64,000 nt of DNA from an uncultured Mailhella sp. Its GTDB lineage: Bacteria; Desulfobacterota; Desulfovibrionia; Desulfovibrionales; Desulfovibrionaceae. The notes beneath the pieces were generated by a model, which saw only the letters and a list, made by a program, of their open reading frames with translations, was not told the origin of the DNA and searched no databases. Position 1 is the first letter of the stretch; every line of letters begins with the position of its first letter. The stretch lies in the NCBI RefSeq assembly GCF_947631555.1, contig NZ_CANRLT010000001.1, forward strand, positions 1-64,000, in the 5' to 3' direction. A program made the position numbers and the translations under genes. Shown piece after piece: positions 35,400-44,650 of this stretch.

Positions 35400-36500
35400 A
35401 TGAAAGAGCCGTCCGCCGCTGATTTTCAGCTTTCAAGCTATGACTACGCCTTGCCGGAAGAACGGATAGCGCAGTTTCCTCCCGAGGAGCGTGGCGCTTC
35501 CCGCCTCATGGTTGTGGACAGGAAGTCGGGGGAAAATATCCATACTGCGTTTGCGCAGCTTCCTGACTTTATCCCGGAAGGGGCGCTTCTTGTGGCCAAC
35601 AACTCCCTGGTCGTGCCCGCACGTCTTCCGGGCTTCCGCCCTTCTGGAGGAAAGGCGGAACTTCTCCTCCTCACCCCGCCCCCGCTTTTAATTTCCGCAG
35701 CAGAGGAAGAGGACGGCTGGAAGCACGCCCGCGCTGAAGTCCTGCTCAAGCCGGGAAGGGCCATCCGTGTGGGAGACCGGCTGACCTTCGGCGACAGTAT
35801 TGCAGCCGAAGTACTGGCCAAGAAGGAATACGGCCGGCACGACGTGAAACTGTTCTGGAAGGGGGAGCTTGTGAAAGAGATGAAGAGCATCGGCCGCATT
35901 CCCCTGCCCCCCTATATAAAAAGGGAACAGCGCAGCGAGGATCTTTCCCGCTATCAGACGCTGTACGCCAGGCGCGACAAGGCAGGCAGCGTCGCTGCTC
36001 CCACGGCGGGACTGCATTTCACCGAGGCCATGCGCCGGACGCTGGAGGAGCGGGGGTTTTCCTGGGCGGAAGTCACCCTGCACGTCGGTTACGGAACCTT
36101 CAGTCCCGTGCGGGAAGATGATATTCGCCGTCACACCCTGCACGGCGAGTTTGTGGAAATTTCTCCCGAGACCGCTCAGACTGTACGCCGTGCCGTGAGG
36201 GACGGGCGTCCGGTTGTGGCCGTGGGCACGACTTCCTGCCGCACACTCGAAGGCTGCTTTCAGCTGCACGGGGAGATTCCGGAACAGGGATGGCACGGCT
36301 GGACAAATATCTTCATCTATCCCGGCTATACGTTCCGCGTCGTCGAACACCTCATCACGAATTTTCATCTGCCCCAGTCTTCGCTTATCATGCTAGTCGC
36401 CGCCCTGTGCGGAAGAGAACGCATTCTTGACGCCTACGCGGAAGCCGTGGAAAGAAAATACCGCTTCTTTTCCTATGGGGATGCCATGTTGGTACGCTGA
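35400..36500 (+). CDS. queA: S-adenosylmethionine:tRNA ribosyltransferase-isomerase
   Basis: QueA transfers and rearranges the ribosyl part of SAM onto preQ1-modified tRNA to give epoxyqueuosine. The sequence shows the family blocks LPEERIAQFPPEERGASRLMV, FRPSGGKAELLLL, VAAPTAGLHFTE and VVAVGTTSCRTLE, then HLITNFHLPQSSLIMLVAALCG. At 366 residues it is of family length. It is the first housekeeping gene after the polysaccharide cluster, so the cluster's right boundary lies between 35.1 and 35.4 kb. Confidence 0.97.
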   Translation: MKEPSAADFQLSSYDYALPEERIAQFPPEERGASRLMVVDRKSGENIHTAFAQLPDFIPEGALLVANNSLVVPARLPGFRPSGGKAELLLLTPPPLLISAAEEEDGWKHARAEVLLKPGRAIRVGDRLTFGDSIAAEVLAKKEYGRHDVKLFWKGELVKEMKSIGRIPLPPYIKREQRSEDLSRYQTLYARRDKAGSVAAPTAGLHFTEAMRRTLEERGFSWAEVTLHVGYGTFSPVREDDIRRHTLHGEFVEISPETAQTVRRAVRDGRPVVAVGTTSCRTLEGCFQLHGEIPEQGWHGWTNIFIYPGYTFRVVEHLITNFHLPQSSLIMLVAALCGRERILDAYAEAVERKYRFFSYGDAMLVR

Positions 36501-36589
36501 AGAAAGGTTCAGCGGGAGGAGCGCACGGCGGAGCGGGAAGCGGACGAGGGGCTTGCCGGGCAAGGGCTATTTCGTTACCATATTCTGGC

Positions 36590-36625
36590 TTTCAGCCATT
36601 TTTCAGAAAAGAAAGGTGGCTGAAA
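36590..36625. repeat. hairpin downstream of queA
   Basis: TTTCAGCCAT pairs with GTGGCTGAAA (nine pairs plus a wobble) around a purine-rich loop. No U tract follows, so termination is uncertain. The rest of the gap 36501-36721 shows no gene. Confidence 0.4.
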
Positions 36626-36721
36626 GGGGTAAGTTTGTGCTGTCCGGGGCGTCGGCTTTGCGGCCCTGTAAAACACCGTGAGCGCCTGCCGGCGCGCCAC
36701 ACAGAGAGAAGCAGGTTTGAC

Positions 36722-38524
36722 ATGGACAAGAGGGGTGAGGAAAGAGGAAGATTTTCCAACGGGCGTGCTTTTGAACGGAACAGCGAGAAAAAGCGCGGAA
36801 CAGAAGCCTCCGGCGCGTTCCAGCGCTTTGAGCCGGGTGAAAACAGGGAAAAGGGGAGAGACTTTCCTCAGGAAGAGAGAAGAGACGGCGCCCGGCGCCC
36901 TTCCCGCGGAGACCTGGGCGCAATCATGGATATTGACGCCGACATCCTGCACCTCATCGCCCGCCGTTCCCACCTTCTTTCCCGCCTGAGTTCCGGCGGC
37001 CGTCTGGCCTCAGAAAAGGAAAAAATCCTGCGCCTGGCCTGGGAGAGCAAGGCCGCCCGCCTTTCCCGCGACAGCCGTCTTTCCCGCGATTTCTTCGTGC
37101 TTCTTCAGTCCATTGAGATTCTGTCCCGCGCCGAAGAGGAACAGGGGGGATATAACCTGGCTCCTTCATTTGAGGCCGTGGACATCCGCCTGCCCGCGCC
37201 CACGGATCTGATGGCGGCCCGCTGCTGGCTGGCGCTTGCCGCGGCTTCCGGTCAGAAGCTCATGGTGGAGCGCCTGCCCCTCACGAACGCCGTGGTCAGC
37301 GCCATCAAGGCGCTGAATCAGATGGGGGGACAGATCGGGTGGGATGACGATGGCGTGATACAGAGCCGAGGCGGAAGCGGCCTTACCCGCAATATGGACA
37401 AGGTGATCCATATTGGTGACGACGCCTTTAATTTCTGGCTTGTTCTCGCCTTTTCTGCAGGTATGCCTACCCGGCTGAAGATCACGGGAGAGAATTCCCT
37501 GCGTTTTCTCAACCTCGCTCCGGTTCGTCACTTCCTGCCCCAGCTTGGTGTACGTCTGACCAATGTCATACCCTCCCAGGACGGCCTTCCCGTCCGCATC
37601 GAGTGTTCGGGCCTGACGCCTCCCGAGGTAACGCTTCCTGACGACATTCCCGAAGACTTTGCCGCGGCACTTGTGCTTGCCTCTGCCTTCTGGGAACATC
37701 CCTGCCGCATCGTTTTTTCCGAAAGAGCGCCCCGCTTGCTGCCGCTGGTGCTGAGTATTCTTGAAGTTTCCGGAGCGGCGGTACGTTACGAGGAAGGAGC
37801 GGTCAAGGTGGAGCGCGGAACCCTCTCCCTTCCCGAAAAACCGGTGATTCCCGTGGATCCGATGGTCGCAGCCGTGCTGTTGATGCTTCCGGGATTCAAC
37901 GGCGGACGGGTTGAGCTTTCCGGTGGCTGGGGACATTTCCGCGCACATGGGCTGGTGGAGAAAATGCTTCAGGACGCGGGTCTGGACGTTGCCTATGCCG
38001 CGGATTCCGTAGTCTGTTCCGGCAAGAGCCGGGCAACGGCGGCTCCAACGGCCGCAGATCTTGCCGCCATTCTTGAGGTCTGCCCGGAGCTTTTGCCTCT
38101 GGCGGCGCTGATCACGGCCGCGGCGGTGTGTGAGGGCGAGAAAACCGGTATGCCTGAACTTTCCGGCGAAGACCGGCACCTGTTTACGGCGTTTTCAGCC
38201 GTGTGCGGCGTGGAGGAGCGCGATGGGGTCCTTGTCTGCGGCGGGAAGGACGCGCCCGGCTTCTGGGTAGCCCCCTCGGCGTCCTGGGCCATGGCCTACG
38301 CTCTGGCGGCCTTCCTGCGGCCCAATATCCGGCTTTCCAATCCCGGCATCGTTTTCGGACGCTTCCCTTCCTTCTGGAAAATCTATAATGCCCTGCCCTG
38401 CCCGGACCTGACAGGCAGGGAGAGACAGGAGACTGAAGATGTCAGACCTGCCCGCAGACGTGTCATCGCTCAGGGAGTCTATGGAGAGCTTCCTCCAGAA
38501 CCCCCTGCCGGAGACGATTTCTGA
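36722..38524 (+). CDS. EPSP-synthase-like protein with chorismate-mutase-like N-terminal region, active site degenerate
   Basis: The product is about 600 residues from ATG 36722; the track start at 36635 lies in non-coding sequence. Residues 1-60 are charged and low complexity. About 60-130 (MDIDADILHLIARRSHLLSRL...SKAARLSRDS) look like an AroQ chorismate mutase helix bundle. The rest follows the EPSP synthase (AroA) fold with LPLTNAVVSAIKALNQMGGQI and LKITGENSLRFLNLAPVRHFL. However, the catalytic sites are changed. The SKS segment is APTDLMAARC, the GNAGTxxR segment is GDDAFNF, and the KESDR motif is absent. EPSP synthesis therefore looks unlikely. A regulatory or different role, or a divergent lineage-specific AroA, are the options. 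Confidence 0.7.
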   Translation: MDKRGEERGRFSNGRAFERNSEKKRGTEASGAFQRFEPGENREKGRDFPQEERRDGARRPSRGDLGAIMDIDADILHLIARRSHLLSRLSSGGRLASEKEKILRLAWESKAARLSRDSRLSRDFFVLLQSIEILSRAEEEQGGYNLAPSFEAVDIRLPAPTDLMAARCWLALAAASGQKLMVERLPLTNAVVSAIKALNQMGGQIGWDDDGVIQSRGGSGLTRNMDKVIHIGDDAFNFWLVLAFSAGMPTRLKITGENSLRFLNLAPVRHFLPQLGVRLTNVIPSQDGLPVRIECSGLTPPEVTLPDDIPEDFAAALVLASAFWEHPCRIVFSERAPRLLPLVLSILEVSGAAVRYEEGAVKVERGTLSLPEKPVIPVDPMVAAVLLMLPGFNGGRVELSGGWGHFRAHGLVEKMLQDAGLDVAYAADSVVCSGKSRATAAPTAADLAAILEVCPELLPLAALITAAAVCEGEKTGMPELSGEDRHLFTAFSAVCGVEERDGVLVCGGKDAPGFWVAPSASWAMAYALAAFLRPNIRLSNPGIVFGRFPSFWKIYNALPCPDLTGRERQETEDVRPARRRVIAQGVYGELPPEPPAGDDF

Positions 38525-38735
38525 GCTTGAAGCGCAGATCGCCGTCATCGAAGCTGAACAAAAGCGCTGTGCAGATACCATAAAGGAACTGATGGCGCGT
38601 GAAGATTTTGCCAAAGGCATCTATTACGCACAGGAGATACACGAGCTGCATCAGCAGAAGAACATGCTGGAGACTCATAAACAGTACCGCCGTGTGCGCA
38701 TCGGCCGTCTGAATTTTGAGCGCGGCTCGTTCTGA
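38439..38735 (+). CDS. small coiled-coil protein of unknown function
   Basis: The product is 98 residues, mostly predicted helix with heptad-like spacing (ISELEAQIAVIEAEQKRCADTIKEL). It has a good ribosome site (CAGGAGACTGAAG) before its ATG, but its first 86 bases overlap the end of the EPSP-like gene in another frame. I do not recognise the family. It is followed 16 bases later by the YkgJ-type gene, suggesting co-expression. Confidence 0.65.
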   Translation: MSDLPADVSSLRESMESFLQNPLPETISELEAQIAVIEAEQKRCADTIKELMAREDFAKGIYYAQEIHELHQQKNMLETHKQYRRVRIGRLNFERGSF

Positions 38736-38751
38736 AGAGGCTGGGAGAGTT

Positions 38752-39444
38752 ATGAGCGAAGAACACAAGTGCCGGCAGTGCGGAACCTGCTGCCGAAAGG
38801 GTGGCCCCGCCCTGCACCGGGAAGATTTTCCCCTGCTGGCAGAGGGCGTGCTTCAGCTTCAGGATTTGTGTACGTTCCGTGCCGGAGAGCTGGTGCGGGA
38901 TACGTCCGATGGCAGCGTGGTGCCCCTGCCCGAGGAGATCGTCAAAATCGCTCCGGCTCATGGGGCCCGCCCAGACGACTGGACCTGCCGCTTTCTGACG
39001 GGAAACGGCCGCTGCTTCATCCACGACCGCGCTCCTGCGGAGTGCCGCGCCCTGTTCTGTGACGATCCTTCGGCGCTTCTGGCCATGCACTGGGAGGATC
39101 GCCTGGACAGAAAAACCATTCTTGAGCAGCTCGAAGCGCCGGCGTGGCTTCTGGAATCAGTTCAAGCGCATGAGGAGCGCTGCGGCTATCAGGAACTCAC
39201 CGAGCTGGCCTCGCGGCTGGAAACGCAGGAACAAGCCCGCAGGGAGCTGGTGGAAGTTGTGGAGTACGACCGTGCCTTCCGCGACCTGGTAGCGGAAAAG
39301 GGCAAGGTGCGCCGGGAAATGCTGGATTTTCTGTTCGGGCGTCCGCTCCTGCACACGGTCGTCATGTTTGGCATCGACGCCCGGCGTCATGCCGACGGAA
39401 GTGTCACTCTCGTCCAGACCACGAAAGCCACCCTCAAGAGGTAG
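38752..39444 (+). CDS. YkgJ-family cysteine-cluster protein
   Basis: The product is about 230 residues with CRQCGTCC at the N-terminus, then C near 83 (WTCRFL), C in GRCFIHDRAPAECR and ALFCDD. This is the CxxCxxCC...C...C pattern of the YkgJ/zinc- or iron-chelating family. I chose ATG 38752 (GGGAGAG upstream) so that the cysteine motif lies at the very N-terminus, as in relatives. Function is unknown for most members. hldD follows four bases later. Confidence 0.8.
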   Translation: MSEEHKCRQCGTCCRKGGPALHREDFPLLAEGVLQLQDLCTFRAGELVRDTSDGSVVPLPEEIVKIAPAHGARPDDWTCRFLTGNGRCFIHDRAPAECRALFCDDPSALLAMHWEDRLDRKTILEQLEAPAWLLESVQAHEERCGYQELTELASRLETQEQARRELVEVVEYDRAFRDLVAEKGKVRREMLDFLFGRPLLHTVVMFGIDARRHADGSVTLVQTTKATLKR

Positions 39445-39448
39445 AAGC

Positions 39449-40429
39449 ATGATTATCGTCACTGGAGGCGCCGGACTCATCGGCGCGAACATGATCTGGG
39501 AGCTGAACCGTCAGGGAGAGGACGACATCCTCGTGGTGGATAACCTCGCTTCTACAGAAAAATGGAAAAATTTGTCTCATCTGCGCTACAGCAATTATCT
39601 GCACCGTGACCGCTTTCTTGAGCAGCTCCGTTCCGGCCATAAACTTGAAGGCGTGGAAGCTGTGATCCACATGGGCGCGTGTTCTTCCACCACGGAGAGC
39701 AACGCCGATTTTCTCATGGAGAACAATTTTCACTACACCGTGGAATTGTGTCTTGCCGCACTGGAAGCCGGAGCGCGCTTCATCACGGCGAGCAGTGCGG
39801 CCACCTACGGGGACGGGGAACTGGGCTTTTCCGACGACCTGGAGCTTATGCCGAAGCTGCGCCCGCTGAACATGTACGGCTATTCCAAAAAGCTGTTCGA
39901 CCTGTGGTGCCTGCGCCATCATCTGCTTGATGAAGTCGTGAATCTGAAGTTCTTCAACGTCTACGGCCCGGATGAATACCACAAAGGCGGCATGATGAGC
40001 ATGGTTTGCCGTGCCGTTCCACAGGTGCGCGAGACGGGCAGAATACGCCTTTTCAAGTCCGGCAGCGAAAAATACGGGGACGGGGAATCCGTGCGCGACT
40101 TCGTCTATTCCAAAGACTGCGCGGCCCTCATGCGCTGGTTCATTGAACAGCGTTCCTGCTGCGGCATCTTCAATGTAGGCACGGGAAAGGCGCGCTCCTG
40201 GAACGACCTGGCCCGCGCCGTGTTTGCCGCCATGGATCTGCCGGAACATATCGAGTATTTCGATATGCCTGAACACCTTAAGGGCAAGTATCAGTACTTT
40301 ACGGAAGCGGACATGTCCTGGATGGAGCGCGAGCACTGCCCCATACGTTTCCACAGCCTTGAAGAGGGCGTGGACGACTATGTGCGGAACTACCTGACCC
40401 GGGAAGACCCGTACCTCTGTTCACTCTAG
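39449..40429 (+). CDS. hldD: ADP-L-glycero-D-manno-heptose 6-epimerase
   Basis: HldD converts ADP-D-glycero- to ADP-L-glycero-D-manno-heptose, the precursor of LPS inner-core heptose. It has the NAD motif TGGAGLIGANMIWELN, HMGACSSTTE with the catalytic Ser/Thr region, YGYSKKLFD (YxxxK), and the family block FFNVYGPDEYHKGGMMSMV. It has about 326 residues from ATG 39449 (ribosome site AGAGG); the track start is too early. It supports heptose as a donor for the family 9 transferase at 12 kb. A bidirectional terminator follows. Confidence 0.96.
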   Translation: MIIVTGGAGLIGANMIWELNRQGEDDILVVDNLASTEKWKNLSHLRYSNYLHRDRFLEQLRSGHKLEGVEAVIHMGACSSTTESNADFLMENNFHYTVELCLAALEAGARFITASSAATYGDGELGFSDDLELMPKLRPLNMYGYSKKLFDLWCLRHHLLDEVVNLKFFNVYGPDEYHKGGMMSMVCRAVPQVRETGRIRLFKSGSEKYGDGESVRDFVYSKDCAALMRWFIEQRSCCGIFNVGTGKARSWNDLARAVFAAMDLPEHIEYFDMPEHLKGKYQYFTEADMSWMEREHCPIRFHSLEEGVDDYVRNYLTREDPYLCSL

Positions 40430-40442
40430 GCAGCATAAAAAA

Positions 40443-40474
40443 ACGCTGTTCTCCTGCTGGAACGGCGTCTTTTG
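40443..40474. terminator. bidirectional terminator between hldD and thiL
   Basis: ACGCTGTTC pairs with GAACGGCGT (one wobble) around TCCTGCTG. TTTT follows on the plus strand, and TTTTTTT follows on the minus strand. It serves the two convergent genes. Confidence 0.8.
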
Positions 40475-40487
40475 TTATGGGAAGATT

Positions 40488-41513
40488 TCAGGCTCCGAAG
40501 TGGTCGAAGCCTTTCATGACAACGAGTTTCCCGTTCAGGAAAAAAGGCCCCTTGCGCACCTGTCCCAGCACAAGAGGGCGGATCGAGGCGTTCTGAAGGC
40601 AGGTACGCAGGTCAGGCCAGAGCGCCTGCGGGCAGGTACAGGCCAGGGCGTAGTCTTCTCCGCCTTCAAGGGCGAAGGCTGCTGCGTCCAGTCCGCGGCT
40701 TTCCGCATAGGTTCTCACCTCGCTGTGGAGCGACTGTTCGGGGAGGAAGAGTTCCGCCCCCAGGCCACTGCCTGGGCTGGCAAGCAGGCGGGGCAGGTCG
40801 CGGGCCAGGCCGTCGGACACATCCATGAGGCCGAGGCGTTCTCCGGCATCGTGTTCCACCGCAAAGCGTCCCAGAAGCGCCCCTTCCCGAACCAGAGGCT
40901 GGGGACGCAGGTGGCGGGAACAGGCTTCGGGCCAGAGGGCTTTCACCCTTGCCGCCGCGCTTGCGTCCGGATCAGAGAGCGTTTGTTCGAGGACGGCAAG
41001 CCCCAGGCGGGCGAGGCCGATGTCACCCAGCAGGATCACGAGATCGCCTTCTTTGGCCACGCCGCGGCGCAGTCCTTGAGGCAGACCGGCGGGCAGTTCG
41101 CCCCAGGCCGTGATGCAGACGTTCAGGAGTGCAGAACGGGAGAGATCGCCGCCGGACACGCAGAGGTCGAAACGCCGGCTCAGCGCGGCCATGCCTTCGC
41201 AGAAGGCGTCGAGCCACGCGGCGTCTTCGCGGCCGGTGAGCGTCAGTCCTATGCTGAAGCCCGTGGGACGCGCGCCGGCAGCCCCGATGTCACTCAGGTT
41301 GACCGCGAGGGCCTTGAAGCCGATGTCGCAGGGAGTGAAATAGCGGCGGCGAAAATGGGAGTCTTCCACAAAAATATCGGTGCTGACGGCCAGCGGACCA
41401 GAGGGGCGCAGAACGGCGCAGTCGTCTCCCCGCCCCAGAAGGAGCGAGGGGTGAACGCGGGGAAAATGCCGGTCCACGATGGAAAGAATGTCGTCTTCGC
41501 CGGCGGGTTTCAT
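40488..41513 (-). CDS. thiL: thiamine-monophosphate kinase
   Basis: ThiL phosphorylates thiamine monophosphate to the active cofactor thiamine diphosphate. It has the PurM-like N-terminal GRGDDCAVLRPSG, STDIFVEDSHF, ALAVNLSDIGAAGARP and VSGGDLSRS for metal/ATP binding, plus DVSDGLARDLPRLL and GGEDYAL at the C-terminus. At 341 residues it is usual. Its start overlaps the end of uvrD, and the two run as an operon with engB. The thiamine diphosphate it makes is used by the split transketolases, though that link is only general. Confidence 0.95.
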   Translation of the reverse strand: MKPAGEDDILSIVDRHFPRVHPSLLLGRGDDCAVLRPSGPLAVSTDIFVEDSHFRRRYFTPCDIGFKALAVNLSDIGAAGARPTGFSIGLTLTGREDAAWLDAFCEGMAALSRRFDLCVSGGDLSRSALLNVCITAWGELPAGLPQGLRRGVAKEGDLVILLGDIGLARLGLAVLEQTLSDPDASAAARVKALWPEACSRHLRPQPLVREGALLGRFAVEHDAGERLGLMDVSDGLARDLPRLLASPGSGLGAELFLPEQSLHSEVRTYAESRGLDAAAFALEGGEDYALACTCPQALWPDLRTCLQNASIRPLVLGQVRKGPFFLNGKLVVMKGFDHFGA

Positions 41514-43807
41514 GGCTTCTCCAGAATAAGGTAGTCGGCCAGAATAATTTTCAGTCCCAGCCCGGGGAAATTGACGCGGTATTTGTCCGGCGGGATTTCT
41601 TCGACGATTTTACCTCTTCCGAAAATGCGGTGACGGCAGAAACCGAGCCTTGAAGGATCCTTGCGTTCGGCTTTCGGCGTTTCCCATTCATCCGCCCCTT
41701 CTTCCCCCTTTTCTTCCCCATGCTGCGCTGCGGTCGAAGGCGGAATATCCGGTTTCCATGCGGTTCTTTCCCGTTGGGGCGGCCATGCACCGGAGCGTTC
41801 TTCTTCGTCCCGGCGCTGGAGCCTGGAAGAAGTTTCGTCCGGAGTGCCGTACTGTCCTGAAAAGCGTCGTTCGGAGCGCGGAGGTTCAAGGACGGTTCGC
41901 CGCGAGAGAACTCCCCCGTAGCCTTCGTAGATTTCGTCCAGCCTATCCGGGGACAGTTCGCGGATAAAGGTGCTGGGGGTCGCTGGTTCCTGCCCGCCAA
42001 ACGCCCTGTTGTACAGAGTGAGCGGGGAAAAAAGATCCAGCGTGTCCTTTGCGCGTGTGCAGGCCACATACATGAGCCGCCGCTCTTCTTCGAAGTCCTC
42101 CGGACGCACCGCGGCGTGGCGCGAGGGGAAGCGGTCTTCCACGAGGTCGATGATGAGCACACAGGGCCATTCCAGCCCCTTGGCGGAATGGACGGTGGAC
42201 AGGGTGACGCTCCTGCCGCCGTCGTCTTCCTGATCTTCTTCGGGATTGTCCAGCGAAATATCAGCCACGAAGAGCTGAAGATCCTCGTAGCCTGAAGCTA
42301 TGGAGGACATTTCCTCAAGGCCCTGAAGGCGCCTCGGCCAGTCGTCGGGAAAAAGCTCCTCCATCTTCGGACGGTAGTGTTCGAGGATGCGCAGAACAGC
42401 GTCTTCCGGCTTGACTTTCTCCATGCGCAATCCGGCGATGAGCGCCATGTTTTCCCTGAAGTCGGGCCAGCGGCCGCAGGCCTTGTTCAGCGCCTGTTCG
42501 TCGCCGCGGCAGGAGAGTTCGAAAAGCCTGCGCGAGGTCTTTGGCCCTATGCCCTTCGAAAGGGCGGCGATGCGGTCAAAGGAGGGCAGATCAAGGGGAT
42601 TGACCACGAGCCTGGCGAAGGCCATGACATCTTTGACATGGGCCGCTTCCGCATAACGCAGTCCGCCGTATTTGCGGAAGCCCACGGCGCGTTTCTTCAA
42701 TTCTACTTCCAGATGGTAGGACTGGTAGCCGGAGCGGAAAAGTACGGCAATATCGCCGGGCTGATGCGTTTCGAGCAGTTCTTCGATGCGCCGCGCCGCA
42801 AGCTGGGCCTGACTGAGGTCGCTGAGCGGCCGGTAGAGGGTGACGGCCTTTTCTTCTGGTACAGGACGGCGGGAGAAAAGGTGCTTCTGATAGCCCTCTG
42901 TACTGTGAGCCAGCAGGTCGTTGGCCACATCCAGCACAGGCTGCACCGAGCGGTAATTTTCTTCCAGACGGATGATATGCGTTCCTTCAAAGAGCTTGGG
43001 AAACTCCAGAATGTTGCGCACCGTGGCCCCGCGAAAGGCGTAGATGGACTGGGCGTCGTCACCCACGGCCATGACATTGCCCCGTTCTCCGGCGAGGAGA
43101 CGCACCAGACGCGCCTGCACCTTGTTGGTGTCCTGATATTCGTCCACCATGACTTGATGGAAACGCAGCTGCTGGGCGCGAAGGATTTCCGGTTGTTCCA
43201 GAAAGAGCCGTTCCAGTTCGAAAAGCAGGTCGTCGTAGTCCAGGAGCGCGTGTTCGCGCTTGTAGTTCTGGTAGGCTTCGGCCAGCTGTTCGAGGTCGGA
43301 GGCATGGGGCAGGAGGTGCTGCGCCTCGCGTGAGAGCACGTCTTCGAGGGGCAGTTCCTTGTTGCGTGCCTTGCTGATGAGGGCGAGCACGGCCTGTTTT
43401 TGCGGGAAGGTGCGGTCGCCCTTGCCAATATTAAGGGTGTCCTTGCAGGTTTTCAGGGCAGCCGTACTGTCCGCCGTGTCCATGATGCTGATCGGGCCGC
43501 GGCTCCAGGAGGGCGGATAGCGCCGCAGCACGGAAAAGGCGAAGCTGTGGAACGTGCCCCCCTGCACGCCAAGGAGCTGCTCATCCAGAAGCTGGGAAGC
43601 CCGGTGCAGCATCTCCTGTGCGGCCTTGCGCGTGAAGGTAAGCAGCAGCATGGAGTGAGGGGCGCAGCCCTGTTCGGCGAGCCAGGCCAGACGGTAGACA
43701 ATGGTTCTTGTCTTGCCGCTTCCCGCGCCGGCTATGACCAGCAGCGGGCCTTCCGGAGCCGTCACGGCTTCTTTTTGAGGCTTGTTCAGAAGGGAGAGAT
43801 CAAGCAT
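41510..43807 (-). CDS. uvrD: UvrD/PcrA-type superfamily 1 DNA helicase
   Basis: This is a 3'-5' helicase for repair and replication (765 residues). It has the Q-motif LNKPQKEAV, Walker A AGAGSGKTRT (about residue 28), motif Ia LTFTRKAAQEM, motif II VDEYQDTNKVQ, motif III VGDDAQSIYAFRGA, motif IV LEENYRS, and motifs V/VI LSTVHSAKGLEW and RRLMYVACTRAKDTL. The C-terminus has a low-complexity linker and a short final motif (FGRGKIVEEIPP...) like the Tudor-like end of PcrA/UvrD. The start lies eight bases into engB. Confidence 0.95.
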   Translation of the reverse strand: MLDLSLLNKPQKEAVTAPEGPLLVIAGAGSGKTRTIVYRLAWLAEQGCAPHSMLLLTFTRKAAQEMLHRASQLLDEQLLGVQGGTFHSFAFSVLRRYPPSWSRGPISIMDTADSTAALKTCKDTLNIGKGDRTFPQKQAVLALISKARNKELPLEDVLSREAQHLLPHASDLEQLAEAYQNYKREHALLDYDDLLFELERLFLEQPEILRAQQLRFHQVMVDEYQDTNKVQARLVRLLAGERGNVMAVGDDAQSIYAFRGATVRNILEFPKLFEGTHIIRLEENYRSVQPVLDVANDLLAHSTEGYQKHLFSRRPVPEEKAVTLYRPLSDLSQAQLAARRIEELLETHQPGDIAVLFRSGYQSYHLEVELKKRAVGFRKYGGLRYAEAAHVKDVMAFARLVVNPLDLPSFDRIAALSKGIGPKTSRRLFELSCRGDEQALNKACGRWPDFRENMALIAGLRMEKVKPEDAVLRILEHYRPKMEELFPDDWPRRLQGLEEMSSIASGYEDLQLFVADISLDNPEEDQEDDGGRSVTLSTVHSAKGLEWPCVLIIDLVEDRFPSRHAAVRPEDFEEERRLMYVACTRAKDTLDLFSPLTLYNRAFGGQEPATPSTFIRELSPDRLDEIYEGYGGVLSRRTVLEPPRSERRFSGQYGTPDETSSRLQRRDEEERSGAWPPQRERTAWKPDIPPSTAAQHGEEKGEEGADEWETPKAERKDPSRLGFCRHRIFGRGKIVEEIPPDKYRVNFPGLGLKIILADYLILEKP

Positions 43808-44456
43808 GTTCAGGAGCGCCCGTGGAAATTTCCGCGTTTAACGGAGTTTCGGCAGTGCGTCCAGCTTCGCGCAGGCGCACCCAGAGTTCATCAAGTCCCA
43901 TGCGGGTTACGGACGAGACGACGACAGGTTTGTCTCCCAGAAGGCGTTCCCAGGTTTTTGCCTGTGCCGCCCGTTCCTGAAGTCTGCATTTGTCCGCCTT
44001 TGTCAGCACACCGATGACGGGCAGGCTGCGGGCGCGGGCAAACTCGGCCATGATGCGGTCGGATTCCTGTGTGGGAATGCGGCAGTCGATGAGCAGGGCC
44101 AGTGCGCGCAGGGAGGGTGTATGCTCAAGGTAGCGCTGGATGAGGGCGGCCCAGGCTTTGCGCTCTTCCTGACCGCGGCGGGCGTAGCCGTAGCCGGGGA
44201 GATCAGTGAGGCAGAAGCCGTCGGGGTGGACTTTGAACAGGTTCACGGAGCGGGTCTTGCCCGGTTCGGAGCTGACTTTGGCCAGCGTTTTCCTGCGGGC
44301 CAGAGCGTTGATGAGGGACGATTTGCCCACGTTGGAACGTCCGGCAAAGGCGATCTGCGGAAGGTCGTGTGCTGCGGATTCCAGCTGATTCAGGGTGTAG
44401 AGCGTGGCCAGAAGTTCCAGCGAAGGCGTATTTTTTTTGTCGGACTGGTCGGGCAT
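43800..44456 (-). CDS. engB: ribosome-biogenesis GTP-binding protein YsxC/EngB
   Basis: This is a GTPase needed for 50S subunit assembly. It has the G1 motif AGRSNVGKSSLINAL, G3 in DLPGYGYA, G4 TKAD and G5-like VSSVTRMG. I chose ATG 44456 (GGGGAG upstream), giving 218 residues; the track start is 14 codons earlier and lacks a ribosome site. It is the first gene of engB-uvrD-thiL and is divergent from efp. Confidence 0.95.
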   Translation of the reverse strand: MPDQSDKKNTPSLELLATLYTLNQLESAAHDLPQIAFAGRSNVGKSSLINALARRKTLAKVSSEPGKTRSVNLFKVHPDGFCLTDLPGYGYARRGQEERKAWAALIQRYLEHTPSLRALALLIDCRIPTQESDRIMAEFARARSLPVIGVLTKADKCRLQERAAQAKTWERLLGDKPVVVSSVTRMGLDELWVRLREAGRTAETPLNAEISTGAPEHA

Positions 44457-44471
44457 ACGGCTCCCCGTGAG

Positions 44472-44501
44472 TTGACAAAGTGAGGCAGTATCGGACAATA
44501 T
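44472..44501 (+). promoter_or_regulatory. candidate promoter of efp
   Basis: TTGACA at 44472-44477 is followed after 17-18 bases by CAATAT. It lies in the divergent gap between engB and efp and predicts a leader of about 140 bases. The -10 is weak. Confidence 0.45.
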
Positions 44502-44650
44502 ATCTTGCTTTTTGGAAAGGACAGAGTAGCCCGCTCTCTTGGAAAAGGCAAATCCCTGTTCTCGTTCCAGCAGGGCGGCCGGAACGGGTCCCGACAGCGC
44601 TGGGGTTGCCGTCCGTCCTGGTCTGCATAAGAATTTTGCCTGGAGGCATC

